DNA from: Sphingomonadaceae bacterium
Lineage (GTDB): Bacteria; Pseudomonadota; Alphaproteobacteria; Sphingomonadales; Sphingomonadaceae
DNA: 32,365 nucleotides
Reading direction: 5' to 3'
NCBI GenBank assembly: GCA_947454135.1
Contig: CANGJI010000029.1
Location: forward strand, 1-32,365
Below, piece after piece: positions 1 through 8,852 of the stretch (position 1 is the first letter of the stretch; each line of letters opens with the position of its first letter). The position numbers and the translations under genes are program-made. The notes below the pieces were generated by a model that saw nothing but the letters and a program-made list of their open reading frames with translations, was not told the DNA's origin and did no database searches.

Positions 1-583
1 GCAGCTCCTGCGTCTCCCGCGCGACGTCGGCCTGCTCGCCGAAACCGCAGGCCGAGGCGTAGGCCCGCGCCGTTTCGGCTGCGACCGAGACACGCGCGGC
101 ATCGACGGCAGCTTGCGCAGACGCCGCATCCGCGCGCGCGGCCTCGAGCGAACGGCTGACGCCGCCGAAGAGATCGACTTCGTAGGAAGCATCGAAGCCC
201 AGCGAGAAGAAATCGTTGGTGACGGTGCGGCCAAGGGCCGGGATCACCTGCTGGCTGTTGGTGAACTGCGCGCTGGCGTTCGATGTGGGCAGGCGGGCAG
301 CACCGGCTTCGGAAAGCACGGCGCGGGCGCGCTGGAGATTGGCGGCGGCGACGCGCAGGTCGGTGTTCTTGGCCAGGGCCTGCGTGATCAGCCGGTCAAG
401 CTCCGGATCCTTGAACAGTTGCCACCACTGATCGGGCAGCGGCGAGGGCGTTACGGTGCCGTTCTCGAGCGCTTCGGTGAGGCGCACCTGCTCGGGCGGC
501 AGGGCGGCCGGGCGCTTGTAGGCCGGGCCAACCGCGCATGCGGTCAGGGCTAGCACGGGAAGGAGAGCGGCAAGGCGTTTCAT
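1..583 (-). CDS. NodT-type outer-membrane efflux lipoprotein (partial, C-terminus outside window)
   Basis: This is the outer-membrane channel of a tripartite RND pump. Reading minus from the ATG at 583 gives MKRLAALLPVLALTAC, a lipoprotein signal with lipobox LTAC and acylated Cys16, then the family hallmark AVGPAYKRP and later the DQWWQLFKDPELDRLI segment that opens the first outer-membrane-efflux repeat. About 194 residues are visible of a usual 460-500, and the reading frame is open to the window edge, so the 3' end is missing. Its ATG overlaps the TGA of the pump gene (ATGA, four bases shared), so it is translationally coupled as the third gene of the operon. Family assignment is firm; the drug or phenolic specificity cannot be read from sequence. 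Confidence 0.93.
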   Translation of the reverse strand, partial: MKRLAALLPVLALTACAVGPAYKRPAALPPEQVRLTEALENGTVTPSPLPDQWWQLFKDPELDRLITQALAKNTDLRVAAANLQRARAVLSEAGAARLPTSNASAQFTNSQQVIPALGRTVTNDFFSLGFDASYEVDLFGGVSRSLEAARADAASAQAAVDAARVSVAAETARAYASACGFGEQADVARETQEL

Positions 584-3500
584 GCCTCGGTCTCCGGAGC
601 AGGTTCAGCCTGCACGGCCGGCTTGGGCTTGCGGCGCAGCCAGTGGCTCAGGCGATCACCGAAGTTGCGGCTGATGATGTAGAACGAGGGCGTGAACAGG
701 AGGCCGAAGCCGGTCACCCCGATCATGCCGAAGAACACCGCGATGCCCAGCGCCGAGCGCATTTCCGCGCCGGGTCCGGTGGCCGTGACCAGCGGCAGGG
801 TGCCGAGGATGAACGCGATCGAGGTCATCAGGATCGGACGCAGGCGCTGGTGCGCCGCGCGTTCGGCGGCGGCGCGGTGTTCGAGGCCCTCGTCCTCGCC
901 CTGCCGTGCGAATTCGACGATCAGGATCGCGTTCTTGGCGGCGAGGCCGATCAGCACGACGAGGCCGATCTGGGTCAGGATGTTGTTGTCGCGACCCATG
1001 ATGTCGACGCCGACGATCGCGGCGAGGAGGCACATCGGCACGATCAGGATCACCGCCAGCGGCAGCACGAGGCTTTCGTACTGCGCGGCAAGGAGGAGGA
1101 AAACGAACACCACGGCGAGGCCGAAGACGAGGATGCCGGTGTTGCCTGCCTGCTGCTGCTGGTAGGCAAGCTCGGTCCATTCATAGGTGAACCCGGCGGG
1201 GAGGTTGGCCTTGGCGAGCTGGTCCATCGTGATCAGTGATTGGCCCGAGGAGAACCCGCGCTTGGTATCGCCCTGAAGTTCGGCCGCAGGGTAGAGATTG
1301 AAGCGCACGACACGGTAGGGGCCGCTGTCGTTCTTGAGCGTCATCACCGCCGCGAGCGGAACCATCGTGCCCGAGGCCGAGCGCGTCTTGAGGCGAAGAA
1401 TATCGCCGATATCGTCGCGGTAAGGCGCGTCTGCCTGCGCCGTCACACGGAAGGTGCGGCCAAGGAAGTTGAAGTCGTTGACGTAGGTGCTGCCGAGATA
1501 GGTGCCGAGTGTGGCGAAGACGCGCTCCACCGGCACACCGATCTGCTCGGCCCGTTCACGGTCTATATCGGCCTTGAGGCGCGGGGTCTTGGTGTTGAAG
1601 GTGGTGAAGACCGAATTGAGCCCCGGCTCCTGGTTGGCCGCCATCATCATCTTGAACGCGGCGGCTTCCAGCGCGCCGTAGCCTGCGCCCGAGCGGTCCT
1701 CGATCATCATCTTGAAACCGCCGCCGGTGCCGATGCCGCGCACGGGCGGCGGGGGCACGACCAGTACGTTGCCTGCGGTGATCGCGCCGTAGGCCTTGCG
1801 CAGTTCGTTCGCGACCTGATCCGATGACTCGGAGCGGTGGTCGAAGTCCTTGAGCGTGATGAAGATCGCGCCGCCATTGGGCGCGGTGGTGAAGGTGGCG
1901 CCATCGAAACCGGCAAAGGCGATGGTCGTCTTCACGTTGGGATTGTCGCGCGCCATCTGGGCGGCTTGCTGGACGATCTCGTCAGTGCGCTGGAGCGAGG
2001 CGCCGGGGGGCAGCTGGACGGCGGCGATGAGGTAGCTCTGATCCTGCGCGGGGATGAACCCGGTGGGGGTCGCCCAGAAGCGCCAGCCGGCGATGGCGAG
2101 CAGCAGCACGTAGGCAATGCCGATCATGCCAAGCGCGCGGACCAGCCGCGCGGTCAGGCGGCCATAGCGCTGCGAAAGCTGCTCGAAACCCTCGTTGAAG
2201 CGGCGCGCGAAACGCACCGGAAGCCCGCGCCAGCCCGGTTCGGGGGCTGCTTCCTCATGGTCCCTTGGCTTCAGGATCAGCGCGGCCATCGCCGGCGAGA
2301 GAGTAAGCGAGACGAAGGCCGAGATCGCGGTCGCGCTGACGATGGTGAGAGCGAACTGCTTGTAGAAGGCGCCGGAAATGCCCGGGATGAAGGCCGTGGG
2401 GATGAACACCCCGCACAGCACCAGCGCGATGGCGATGAGCGCGCCGGAGACTTCGTCCATCGTCTTGTGGGCGGCTGCGCGCGGGGAGAGCCCTTCCTCT
2501 TCCATCAGGCGCTCGATGTTCTCCACCACGACAATCGCGTCATCGACGACGATACCGATGGCGAGCACCAGCCCGAACAGCGAGAGGTTGTTGAGGCTGA
2601 AGCCGAAGGCCGCCATCGCCGCGAAACTGCCGATCAGCGAGACCGGGATCGCGATGATCGGGATGATCGAGGCGCGCCAGCTCTGCAGGAACACCAGCAC
2701 GACGAGCGCGACGAGGATGATCGCCTCGAACAGCGTGTGCTGCACGGCTTCGATGGAGGCGCGGATGTATTCGGTGGGGTGGAACGGCACCGAATAGACG
2801 AGGCCGGGCGGGAAGGACTTGCTCAGCGCTTCCAGCTCGGCATCGACGGCGGCGGCGGTCTTGAGGGCGTTCGAGCCGGGAAGCTGAGAGACGGCGAGGC
2901 CAAGCGAGGGGTATTTGTCGCGGTAGGCGTTGGTGCCGTAGTCCTGCGCGCCCAGTTCGATGCGGGCGATATCGCGCAGGCGGGTGAGGCGGCCTTCCTC
3001 GTCGCGCTTGATGATGATGTCGCCGAATTCTTCGGTCGTGGTAAGGCGGCCCTGCGTCTGGATGCCGAGCTGGAATGCGGTGCCGCCCTGGTTGAACGGC
3101 GGCTGCCCGACCGAGCCCGCCGCGACCTGGACGTTCTGCGCACGGATGGCGCCGATGATCTCGTCCACCGTCAGATTGCGGCTGGCGGCGGCATCGGGAT
3201 CGATCCACACGCGCATGTTGTAATCACGCGCGCCGATGATGCGCACGCCGCCGACGCCCGGAATGCGGCTCAGCCGGTCGAGCACCTGCAGGGTCGCGTA
3301 GTTGGCGACGTACTGGTGCGAGAGCGACTTGTCCGGCGAATAGAGGTTGATGACCATCAGGAGGTCGGGCGAGTTCTTGCGCACCGTCACGCCGATCTGG
3401 CGCACTTCCTCGGGCAGGCGCGGCTCGGCGGTGGCGACCCGGTTCTGCACCAGCACCTGCGCAGAATCGACATTGGTGCCCGGCTTGAAGGTGACGGTGA

Positions 3501-3774
3501 TCGAGACATTGCCGTCGCCCGTGGAGGACGACTGCATGTAGATCATGTTCTCGACGCCGTTGATCGATTCCTCGAGCGGGGCGGCGATGGTTTCGGCCAG
3601 CGTTTCGGCAGTCGCGCCGGGGTAGTTCGCTGAGACGACCACGGTCGGCGGCGCAATCTCGGGGTACTGGCCGACGGGGAGCGAGGGATAGGCGATCGCC
3701 CCGATGATCACGATCAGGATCGATAGCACCGCCGCGAAGATCGGACGGTCGATGAAGAAATGCGGCAAGCGCAT
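580..3774 (-). CDS. RND efflux transporter, HAE1 (AcrB/MexB) family permease
   Basis: Proton-driven inner-membrane pump of 1064 residues, the normal length for AcrB-type trimers. The N-terminus FFIDRPIFAAVLSILI is the standard first transmembrane segment, followed by the porter-domain motif LPVGQYPEIAPP. The proton-relay aspartates lie in TM4 (D411 and D412 in GIVVDDAIVVVENI), and the TM10 lysine is in GLAAKNAILIVEFA. A second large periplasmic domain with GFIPAQDQ lies in the C-terminal half. Its ATG overlaps the stop of the upstream fusion protein (TAATG), and its own TGA overlaps the ATG of the outer-membrane gene, so the three form one operon. Substrates are unknown; next to an aromatic/glycoside island, export of toxic phenolics is plausible but is inference. 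Confidence 0.96.
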   Translation of the reverse strand: MRLPHFFIDRPIFAAVLSILIVIIGAIAYPSLPVGQYPEIAPPTVVVSANYPGATAETLAETIAAPLEESINGVENMIYMQSSSTGDGNVSITVTFKPGTNVDSAQVLVQNRVATAEPRLPEEVRQIGVTVRKNSPDLLMVINLYSPDKSLSHQYVANYATLQVLDRLSRIPGVGGVRIIGARDYNMRVWIDPDAAASRNLTVDEIIGAIRAQNVQVAAGSVGQPPFNQGGTAFQLGIQTQGRLTTTEEFGDIIIKRDEEGRLTRLRDIARIELGAQDYGTNAYRDKYPSLGLAVSQLPGSNALKTAAAVDAELEALSKSFPPGLVYSVPFHPTEYIRASIEAVQHTLFEAIILVALVVLVFLQSWRASIIPIIAIPVSLIGSFAAMAAFGFSLNNLSLFGLVLAIGIVVDDAIVVVENIERLMEEEGLSPRAAAHKTMDEVSGALIAIALVLCGVFIPTAFIPGISGAFYKQFALTIVSATAISAFVSLTLSPAMAALILKPRDHEEAAPEPGWRGLPVRFARRFNEGFEQLSQRYGRLTARLVRALGMIGIAYVLLLAIAGWRFWATPTGFIPAQDQSYLIAAVQLPPGASLQRTDEIVQQAAQMARDNPNVKTTIAFAGFDGATFTTAPNGGAIFITLKDFDHRSESSDQVANELRKAYGAITAGNVLVVPPPPVRGIGTGGGFKMMIEDRSGAGYGALEAAAFKMMMAANQEPGLNSVFTTFNTKTPRLKADIDRERAEQIGVPVERVFATLGTYLGSTYVNDFNFLGRTFRVTAQADAPYRDDIGDILRLKTRSASGTMVPLAAVMTLKNDSGPYRVVRFNLYPAAELQGDTKRGFSSGQSLITMDQLAKANLPAGFTYEWTELAYQQQQAGNTGILVFGLAVVFVFLLLAAQYESLVLPLAVILIVPMCLLAAIVGVDIMGRDNNILTQIGLVVLIGLAAKNAILIVEFARQGEDEGLEHRAAAERAAHQRLRPILMTSIAFILGTLPLVTATGPGAEMRSALGIAVFFGMIGVTGFGLLFTPSFYIISRNFGDRLSHWLRRKPKPAVQAEPAPETEA

Positions 3775-4967
3775 TACTTGGCCGTGGCTTCTGCCGCTGC
3801 GGGCGCCGCAATGGCCGAGGATGCGGGCGAATCCGCCGCGGCGCGGGGCTTCATCGTGATCAGCTTGGCATCGACGGCTACGCCCGGCTGCAGCCGCGCA
3901 AGACCATCGAGAATGACCTTTTCGGTCGGCGCGAGGCCGGTCTTGACCACGCGCAGGCCTTCGACCAACGGGCCGGTTTCGACATTGCGCTGGACCGTCT
4001 TGCCGTCCTTGCCGACGACATAGACGAAGCGGCGGGTCTGGTCGGTGACGATGGCCTCGTCAGGCACGAGCAGGGCGCTGTAGGTGCCCGAGCCGAGCAG
4101 GCGGGCGCGGCCGAACATGCCGGGGACGAGGAAGCCGGTGGGATTGTCGACTTCGGCAAAGGCGCGGATCGTGCCGGAGTTGCGGTCGATGGCGTTGTCG
4201 ACGAACTTCATCAGGCCGTGCCAGCGGTAGTTCGTCTCGTCAGCGAGCTTGATGTCGACCGGGTTGGGGGCATAGCGCGAGGATTCGCGTTCGCCCTTCT
4301 GCGCCTGGCGGACATATTTGAGGTAGAACGTCTCGGCGCCCTCGAAGGCGAAGCGGATCGGATTGACGGTGACGACGCGGGTCAGCACCGTCTGCCCTGC
4401 AGCGACATAGGTGCCGATCGAGACGCGCTTGTCCGAAACCCGGCCGCTGATGGGCGAGCGGACGGTGGTGAAGGACAGATCGAGCGACTTCGCCTCGAGG
4501 TTTGCGCGGGCGGCGCCTGCGCCGGCGAGGGCGCTGCGCAAGTTGGCTTCCTTGGTCTCGAATTCCTCGCGGCTGACCGCCTGCGCATCGACCAGCTTCT
4601 GCGCACGGGCGAGTTCGGTGCGGGCGTTGGTGACAAGCGCCTGCGCCTTGGCGAGATCGGCGCGGGCCTGTTCGGCCGCGGCGCGATAGGGGCGCGGGTC
4701 GATGGTGAAGAGGACCTGACCCTTGGCTACTTCCACGCCTTCTCGAAAGTTCACGCTTTCGATGGTGCCGGAAATGCGCGGGCGGATCTCCACGTCCTGC
4801 ACCGCCTCGAACCGGCCGACATAGTCGTCCCAATCAACCACCTGACGTTTCAGGGGGACGGCGACCGAGACATGCGGCTTGGGCGGTGGTGGCGGTGCGC
4901 TCCCCGAACAGGCGGCCAGCGCCAGCGGAAGAGCAACTACGAGTGGGAGAGAAACGATTCGACGCAC
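3774..4967 (-). CDS. RND efflux periplasmic adaptor (membrane fusion) lipoprotein
   Basis: Periplasmic adaptor (AcrA/MexA type, 397 residues) joining the pump to the outer-membrane channel. It begins MRRIVSLPLVVALPLALAAC, a lipoprotein signal with Cys20, then a proline-rich linker. It shows the barrel-sandwich lipoyl halves (VGRFEAVQDVEIRPRISGTIESVNFREGVEVAKGQ split around a hairpin, and SPISGRVSDKRVSIG), an Ala/Gln-rich coiled-coil hairpin at roughly residues 95-155, and a C-terminal beta-barrel. The start is GTG at 4967; an in-frame TAA lies directly before it, so it cannot extend upstream, and no good Shine-Dalgarno precedes it. It is the first gene of the operon and shares one base with the pump start. 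No repressor gene is adjacent. Confidence 0.94.
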   Translation of the reverse strand: MRRIVSLPLVVALPLALAACSGSAPPPPPKPHVSVAVPLKRQVVDWDDYVGRFEAVQDVEIRPRISGTIESVNFREGVEVAKGQVLFTIDPRPYRAAAEQARADLAKAQALVTNARTELARAQKLVDAQAVSREEFETKEANLRSALAGAGAARANLEAKSLDLSFTTVRSPISGRVSDKRVSIGTYVAAGQTVLTRVVTVNPIRFAFEGAETFYLKYVRQAQKGERESSRYAPNPVDIKLADETNYRWHGLMKFVDNAIDRNSGTIRAFAEVDNPTGFLVPGMFGRARLLGSGTYSALLVPDEAIVTDQTRRFVYVVGKDGKTVQRNVETGPLVEGLRVVKTGLAPTEKVILDGLARLQPGVAVDAKLITMKPRAAADSPASSAIAAPAAAEATAK

Positions 4968-4973
4968 TTAACC

Positions 4974-5002
4974 TAAGTATGTGTCATAGTTTCAAAGTGC
5001 AA
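4974..5002 (-). promoter_or_regulatory. Candidate promoter of the RND efflux operon
   Basis: On the minus strand TTGCAC (4997-5002) is followed after 17 bases by TACTTA (4974-4979), a partial sigma-70-like pair. The -10 element ends only six bases before the GTG start, so a transcript would begin at or next to the start codon (leaderless). The inverted pair GCACTT (4964-4969) / AAGTGC (4995-5000) flanks the element and could be a repressor site. Weak consensus match. Confidence 0.3.
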
Positions 5003-5065
5003 CCATTGCTGCGGCGCAGCGACATGCCCCGAGGGGAGGCTCCGGACCAGCCGCAGGTTTCACCT

Positions 5066-5106
5066 CTTGCCTGTGGCGCAAGGCGTGATGGGTTGCTACA
5101 AGCAAC
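5066..5106. promoter_or_regulatory. Two TTGC...GCAA inverted repeats upstream of the molybdenum hydroxylase operon
   Basis: A perfect 15-bp palindrome, GTTGCTACAAGCAAC, lies at 5092-5106, 30 bases before the GTG start at 5137. A second related inverted repeat, CTTGC-N7-GCAAG, lies at 5066-5082, with centres 25 bp apart. Both arms share TTGC/GCAA. The 13-bp core TTGCTACAAGCAA also fits the T-N11-A pattern of LysR-type sites. No regulator gene is adjacent, so the binding protein is unknown. Confidence 0.4.
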
Positions 5107-5136
5107 GCAAATAGCGGTGCTTGGGGAGTAGAGAGC

Positions 5137-5628
5137 GTGGCAATCGAGGCAAAGGTCAATGGCAAGCCGGTGAGCTTCTCGGTCGAACCGGATACCCCTC
5201 TGCTTTGGGCGATCCGGGAAGAGCTGGGGATGACCGGCACCAAGTTCGGCTGCGGTATCGCCGCCTGCGGTGCGTGCAGCGTCCACATCGACGGAGAGAT
5301 CACGCGCTCGTGCAGCGTGCCAATCAGCGACGTGGCCGGCAAGTCGATCACCACGATCGAAGGGCTCGGCGGTGCAGACGGTACGCTGACCGCGCTGCAG
5401 CAGGCGTGGATCGAGCATCAGGTGCCCCAGTGCGGCTATTGCCAGTCGGGCCAGATCATGGCCGCTGCCGCCTTGCTGGCCAAGACGCCCAAGCCATCTG
5501 ATGCGGATATCGACGCGGCGATGACCAATATCTGCCGCTGCGGAACCTATCCCCGGATCCGCGCTGCAATCCATGCGGTGGCCGGTACTGCCGCAACTCC
5601 CGCCGCCACCCCCGCAAGCGCAGCCTGA
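5137..5628 (+). CDS. (2Fe-2S) subunit of an isoquinoline 1-oxidoreductase-type molybdenum hydroxylase
   Basis: Small electron-transfer subunit (163 residues) of the xanthine-dehydrogenase superfamily. All eight cluster cysteines are present: a plant-ferredoxin-type cluster with C39, C44, C47 and C59, and the all-alpha cluster with C99, C102, C133 and C135 ([10 protein letters not shown] and CRCGTYPRI). There is no export signal of its own; it would travel folded with the Tat-bearing large subunit. The start is GTG at 5137, chosen because GGGGAG at 5123-5128 is correctly spaced and the protein begins like its relatives ([14 protein letters not shown]). The C-terminal tail is Ala/Pro/Thr-rich. 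It is followed after 11 bases by the large subunit. The substrate (N-heterocycle or aldehyde hydroxylation) is not determinable. Confidence 0.93.
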   Translation: MAIEAKVNGKPVSFSVEPDTPLLWAIREELGMTGTKFGCGIAACGACSVHIDGEITRSCSVPISDVAGKSITTIEGLGGADGTLTALQQAWIEHQVPQCGYCQSGQIMAAAALLAKTPKPSDADIDAAMTNICRCGTYPRIRAAIHAVAGTAATPAATPASAA

Positions 5629-5639
5629 GGAGAACGCAC

Positions 5640-7835
5640 ATGGGCATGATCCGCAGAACCTTCCTCATTGGCGGCGCGGCACTCGTTGGCGGCGGCATTT
5701 TCGCGGTCCAGTATGGCGACAGCTCGGCCAGGTCGCAGGCGGCGAAGCTGACCGACGGCAAGGGCGGGCACAACTTCGGCACCTGGCTGCGCATCGGCGA
5801 GGACGACACCGTCACGCTCTATTCGCCGCACACCGACATCGGGCAGGGCTCTAACACCGGCCTCGCGCAGATGCTGGCGGAAGAACTCGATGCCGACTGG
5901 AGCAAGCTTTCGGTTGTTTCGGCTCCGGCGGAATCGGCGTTTGCCAACGTCGTGCTGGGCAAGGGCTTCCTTTCGGAAATGAGCGGCTATCCCGGCATCA
6001 TCGGCGCGATGCCGATGTCGCTGCTGGGCATGGTTGCGCGCCAGCTCAACCTCCAGATCACCGGCGGCTCCTCGGCGCTGCGCTTTACCGGCCAGCACGG
6101 GCTCAGGGTGCTGGGCGCGGGCACGCGGGCCGCGCTGATCGAGACGGCGGCGGGGCGCATGGGCGTGCCCGCAGGCGAACTGACGACGGCGGACGGCAAG
6201 GTGCTCCACGCCAAGAGCGGCAAGTCGCTGCGCTATGGCGAACTGGCGTCAGAGGCCGCCACGCGCAGCCTTTCGACCAAGGTCGCGCTCAAGGATCCCA
6301 AGGACTTCAAGCACATGGGGAAGTCCATTCCCCGCTTCGACATTCCGGCCAAGGTCAACGGCACCGCGCAATATGGCATGGACGTGATCAAGCCGGACAT
6401 GCGCGTGGCGACGGTGATCGCGGCGCCCGTGCGCGGGGGCAAGCTGGAGTCGGTCGATCCCAAGCCAGCCTTGGCCATCGCCGGTGTCGAGAAGGTGATC
6501 AGCCTTGAAAGCGCCGTCGTGGTCGTCGCCAAGGGCTACTGGCAGGCGCTGAAGGGCGCGCGCGCGCTGGCTCCCAAGTTCAGCGATGGCGGGAAGGGCC
6601 TCATCACCACCGCCACGATCTTCGCCGAGCAGGACAAGCTGCGCGCCGAAGGCAAGCCGACCAAGACCGAAGGTCAGGGCGATGTCGATGCTGCGCTCAA
6701 GGCGGACGGGGTGAAGGTGATCGAGGCAGACTACCGCATGCCGTTCCTCCATCACGCGATGATGGAACCGTTCGCGCTCACCGCGCATTACAAGGACGGC
6801 CACCTCGACGTGTGGGGCGGCATGCAGGATCCGCTCAATGCCAAGGCGACTGCGGCAAGCTCGGCAGGACTGAGCGCGGACAAGGTCACGTTCCACCCGA
6901 TGCTGATCGGCGGCAGCTTCGGACGCCGTCTGCCTATGTACATGGAGATCGTCGATCAGGTGGCGCGGGTTGCCATGCAGGTGCCCTATCCGGTCAAGCT
7001 GATCTGGTCGCGCGAAGAGGAAGTCTCGCAGGGCGCATACCGCCCGCAGAGCTCGGCCAAGCTGACGGCAGCCCTCAGCACGGATGGCAAGATCACCGCG
7101 TGGCGCAACGATTTCGCGCAGCCGGAAGACGGCCTGCGCGAAGTGCCGTTCTTCTATGACGTGCCCGCCGTGGCGCGGCGGCATTTCAAGCAGGTCTCCA
7201 ACCAGACAGTCGGCGCGTGGCGTTCGGTCAATGCGACGCAGCACGGCTTCACCACCGAAAGCTTCATGGACGAACTGGCGCATACCGCCGGGGTCGATCC
7301 GGTCGAGTTCCGCCTGCGGCACCTGAAGCAGGGCCGGCACCGTGCGGTGCTGGAGGAAGTGGCGCGGCGCAGCGGCTGGGGTACGCCGCTGGAGCCCGGC
7401 CATGCGCGCGGGGTCGCGGTGGTCGAGTGTTTCAACACGATTGTCGGTGAGGTGATCGAGGCTTCGCTCGCCGAAGACGGCACGCCCCGCATCCACAAGG
7501 CCTTCGCGGTTGTCGATTGCGGCACGGTGGTGAACCCGACAGCCGCCGAAGGGCAGATTCTGGGCGGGCTCGTGATGGGTCTGTCTTCCGGTGTCGGCGA
7601 GGCGATCACCATCGACAAGGGCGCGGTGCAGCAAAGCAACTTCACCGATTACGAAGTGCTCAAGCTGGCGAACGCGCCGAGCGTGGACGTGCACTTCATC
7701 AACAGCGGCGCGGAAATGGGCGGGATCGGCGAGCCGGGTCTGCCGCCCGCGACGCCCGCGCTGGCGAATGCGCTGTTCGCGCTGACCGGCAAGCGGGTGC
7801 GGCAGCTCCCGATCAAGGATCAGGCGAAAGCTTGA
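5640..7835 (+). CDS. Molybdopterin-binding large subunit of an isoquinoline 1-oxidoreductase-type hydroxylase (Tat-exported)
   Basis: Catalytic subunit of 731 residues, usual length for the IorB group. The N-terminus MGMIRRTFLIGGAALVGGG is a twin-arginine leader, so the enzyme works in the periplasm. Molybdopterin-cytosine-dinucleotide binding segments are recognisable (GGSFGRRLPMYMEI and GAWRSVNATQHGFTTESFMDELA). The conserved catalytic glutamate is E698 in GGIGEPGLPP near the C-terminus. GAGG and AGG Shine-Dalgarno-like sequence overlaps the end of the preceding gene. No FAD subunit and no cytochrome c subunit are encoded nearby, consistent with the two-subunit IorAB architecture but leaving the electron acceptor unknown. 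It could oxidise an aromatic aldehyde or N-heterocycle; nothing ties it firmly to the sugar genes. Confidence 0.93.
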   Translation: MGMIRRTFLIGGAALVGGGIFAVQYGDSSARSQAAKLTDGKGGHNFGTWLRIGEDDTVTLYSPHTDIGQGSNTGLAQMLAEELDADWSKLSVVSAPAESAFANVVLGKGFLSEMSGYPGIIGAMPMSLLGMVARQLNLQITGGSSALRFTGQHGLRVLGAGTRAALIETAAGRMGVPAGELTTADGKVLHAKSGKSLRYGELASEAATRSLSTKVALKDPKDFKHMGKSIPRFDIPAKVNGTAQYGMDVIKPDMRVATVIAAPVRGGKLESVDPKPALAIAGVEKVISLESAVVVVAKGYWQALKGARALAPKFSDGGKGLITTATIFAEQDKLRAEGKPTKTEGQGDVDAALKADGVKVIEADYRMPFLHHAMMEPFALTAHYKDGHLDVWGGMQDPLNAKATAASSAGLSADKVTFHPMLIGGSFGRRLPMYMEIVDQVARVAMQVPYPVKLIWSREEEVSQGAYRPQSSAKLTAALSTDGKITAWRNDFAQPEDGLREVPFFYDVPAVARRHFKQVSNQTVGAWRSVNATQHGFTTESFMDELAHTAGVDPVEFRLRHLKQGRHRAVLEEVARRSGWGTPLEPGHARGVAVVECFNTIVGEVIEASLAEDGTPRIHKAFAVVDCGTVVNPTAAEGQILGGLVMGLSSGVGEAITIDKGAVQQSNFTDYEVLKLANAPSVDVHFINSGAEMGGIGEPGLPPATPALANALFALTGKRVRQLPIKDQAKA

Positions 7836-7842
7836 GGCGGAT

Positions 7843-7881
7843 TGAACCGTCACCCCGGGTCCGGCCCGCGGTGACGGTTCA
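7843..7881. terminator. Bidirectional hairpin between convergent genes
   Basis: A perfect 12-bp stem, TGAACCGTCACC (7843-7854) with GGTGACGGTTCA (7870-7881), encloses a GC-rich 15-base loop that can pair further. It lies between the stop of the molybdenum hydroxylase large subunit and the stop of the convergent FAH-family gene, so it can serve both. No T-tract follows on either strand. Confidence 0.7.
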
Positions 7882-7892
7882 TCACGGCAAGG

Positions 7893-8852
7893 CTATCCGG
7901 CCTTGACGACTTCCTGATCGATCATGCCGAACGGGGCGCGGCCCGTGCTCTCCACCGCTGTCATCCGCACGGTATCGCCAAAGGCCATGAACGGGGTCTG
8001 GGGCGCGCCGTGGGCGATGATCTCGATTGCGCGGATTTCCGAGATGCAGCTCGAGCCGACTTCGGCATAGTTGGCGTTCGAGACGGTGCCCGAGCCGATC
8101 ACCGTTCCGGCGACGAGATCGCGGGTGAGCGCGGCATGGGCGACGAGTTCGTGGAAACCGAACGCCATCGCAGCGCCGTTGGCACGGCCCACTTCGCGCC
8201 CGTTCCAGTCGATGATGAGATCGAGGCCGACGCGCCCGTCCTGCCATGCTGCACCGAGCTCGTCGGGCGTGACAGCGAAGGGAGCCATCGAACAGGCCGG
8301 CTTGGCCTGAACCCAGCCGAAGCCGGTTTTCATTTCGATGGGAGCAATCGCGCGCAGCGACCAGTCGTTGATCTGCACGATCAGACGGATGTGCTTTATC
8401 GCGTCGGCGGCGCTGGTGCCCATCGGGACGGCATCGACGATTACGCCGAATTCGCCTTCGAAATCGATGCCGTGTTCCATCGCGGGGAAGGGGACGGGAT
8501 CAGCAGGGCCGTAGAACCGGTCTGACAGGCCCTGATACATCAGCGGGCGATCCCCTTCGTGGGGATCGTGCTTGAAGGCCACGGCCATGAGATCGCCATG
8601 CGTGGTAAAGGCCGAGCCATCGAGCCATTGCCAGGTGCGCGGCAGGGGCGCGGCGAAATCCACGTTGTCCGTCGGCTCGCCTTCGCCGGCCGCGAGGCGG
8701 GCCTTGCCGGCCTTGAGCATGGCCTCGGTAACAGACCAGTCTTCCATCGCGGCGAGCAGATTGCCGCCAAGGCGCAGGACGCGCGTGCCGTCGTCCGAGA
8801 CGAGCGCGAGCGCACCGTCGGGCGAGCCGTCGCGCAGGGTCGCGAGCCTCAT
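7893..8852 (-). CDS. Fumarylacetoacetate hydrolase (FAH) family protein
   Basis: A 319-residue enzyme of the FAH superfamily, which hydrolyses or decarboxylates C-C bonds in diketo acids from aromatic ring cleavage. The metal triad is visible as E132, E134 (GIDFEGEFGVIVD) and D163 (INDWSLR), with the family C-terminal block GTVIGSGTVSNANYAEVGSSCISE. The N-terminal 75 residues form the small lid domain typical of about 320-residue members. Its ATG overlaps the TGA of the upstream cupin gene (ATGA), so the two are coupled. It probably handles a ring-cleavage product (fumarylpyruvate or acylpyruvate type), but no ring-cleaving dioxygenase is visible in the window, so the substrate is uncertain. 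Confidence 0.9.
   Translation of the reverse strand: MRLATLRDGSPDGALALVSDDGTRVLRLGGNLLAAMEDWSVTEAMLKAGKARLAAGEGEPTDNVDFAAPLPRTWQWLDGSAFTTHGDLMAVAFKHDPHEGDRPLMYQGLSDRFYGPADPVPFPAMEHGIDFEGEFGVIVDAVPMGTSAADAIKHIRLIVQINDWSLRAIAPIEMKTGFGWVQAKPACSMAPFAVTPDELGAAWQDGRVGLDLIIDWNGREVGRANGAAMAFGFHELVAHAALTRDLVAGTVIGSGTVSNANYAEVGSSCISEIRAIEIIAHGAPQTPFMAFGDTVRMTAVESTGRAPFGMIDQEVVKAG

Noticed and set aside
1837..3633. 598-residue plus-strand open frame opposite the RND pump
   Set aside because: It is the antisense of a well-conserved AcrB-type gene; the translation is low-complexity, rich in D, E, R and G with no family motif, as expected in high-GC DNA.
5005..5025. GCTGC-GGC-GCAGC repeat in the efflux/molybdenum hydroxylase intergenic region
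   Set aside because: Short, common by chance in GC-rich DNA, and not placed at a promoter element.
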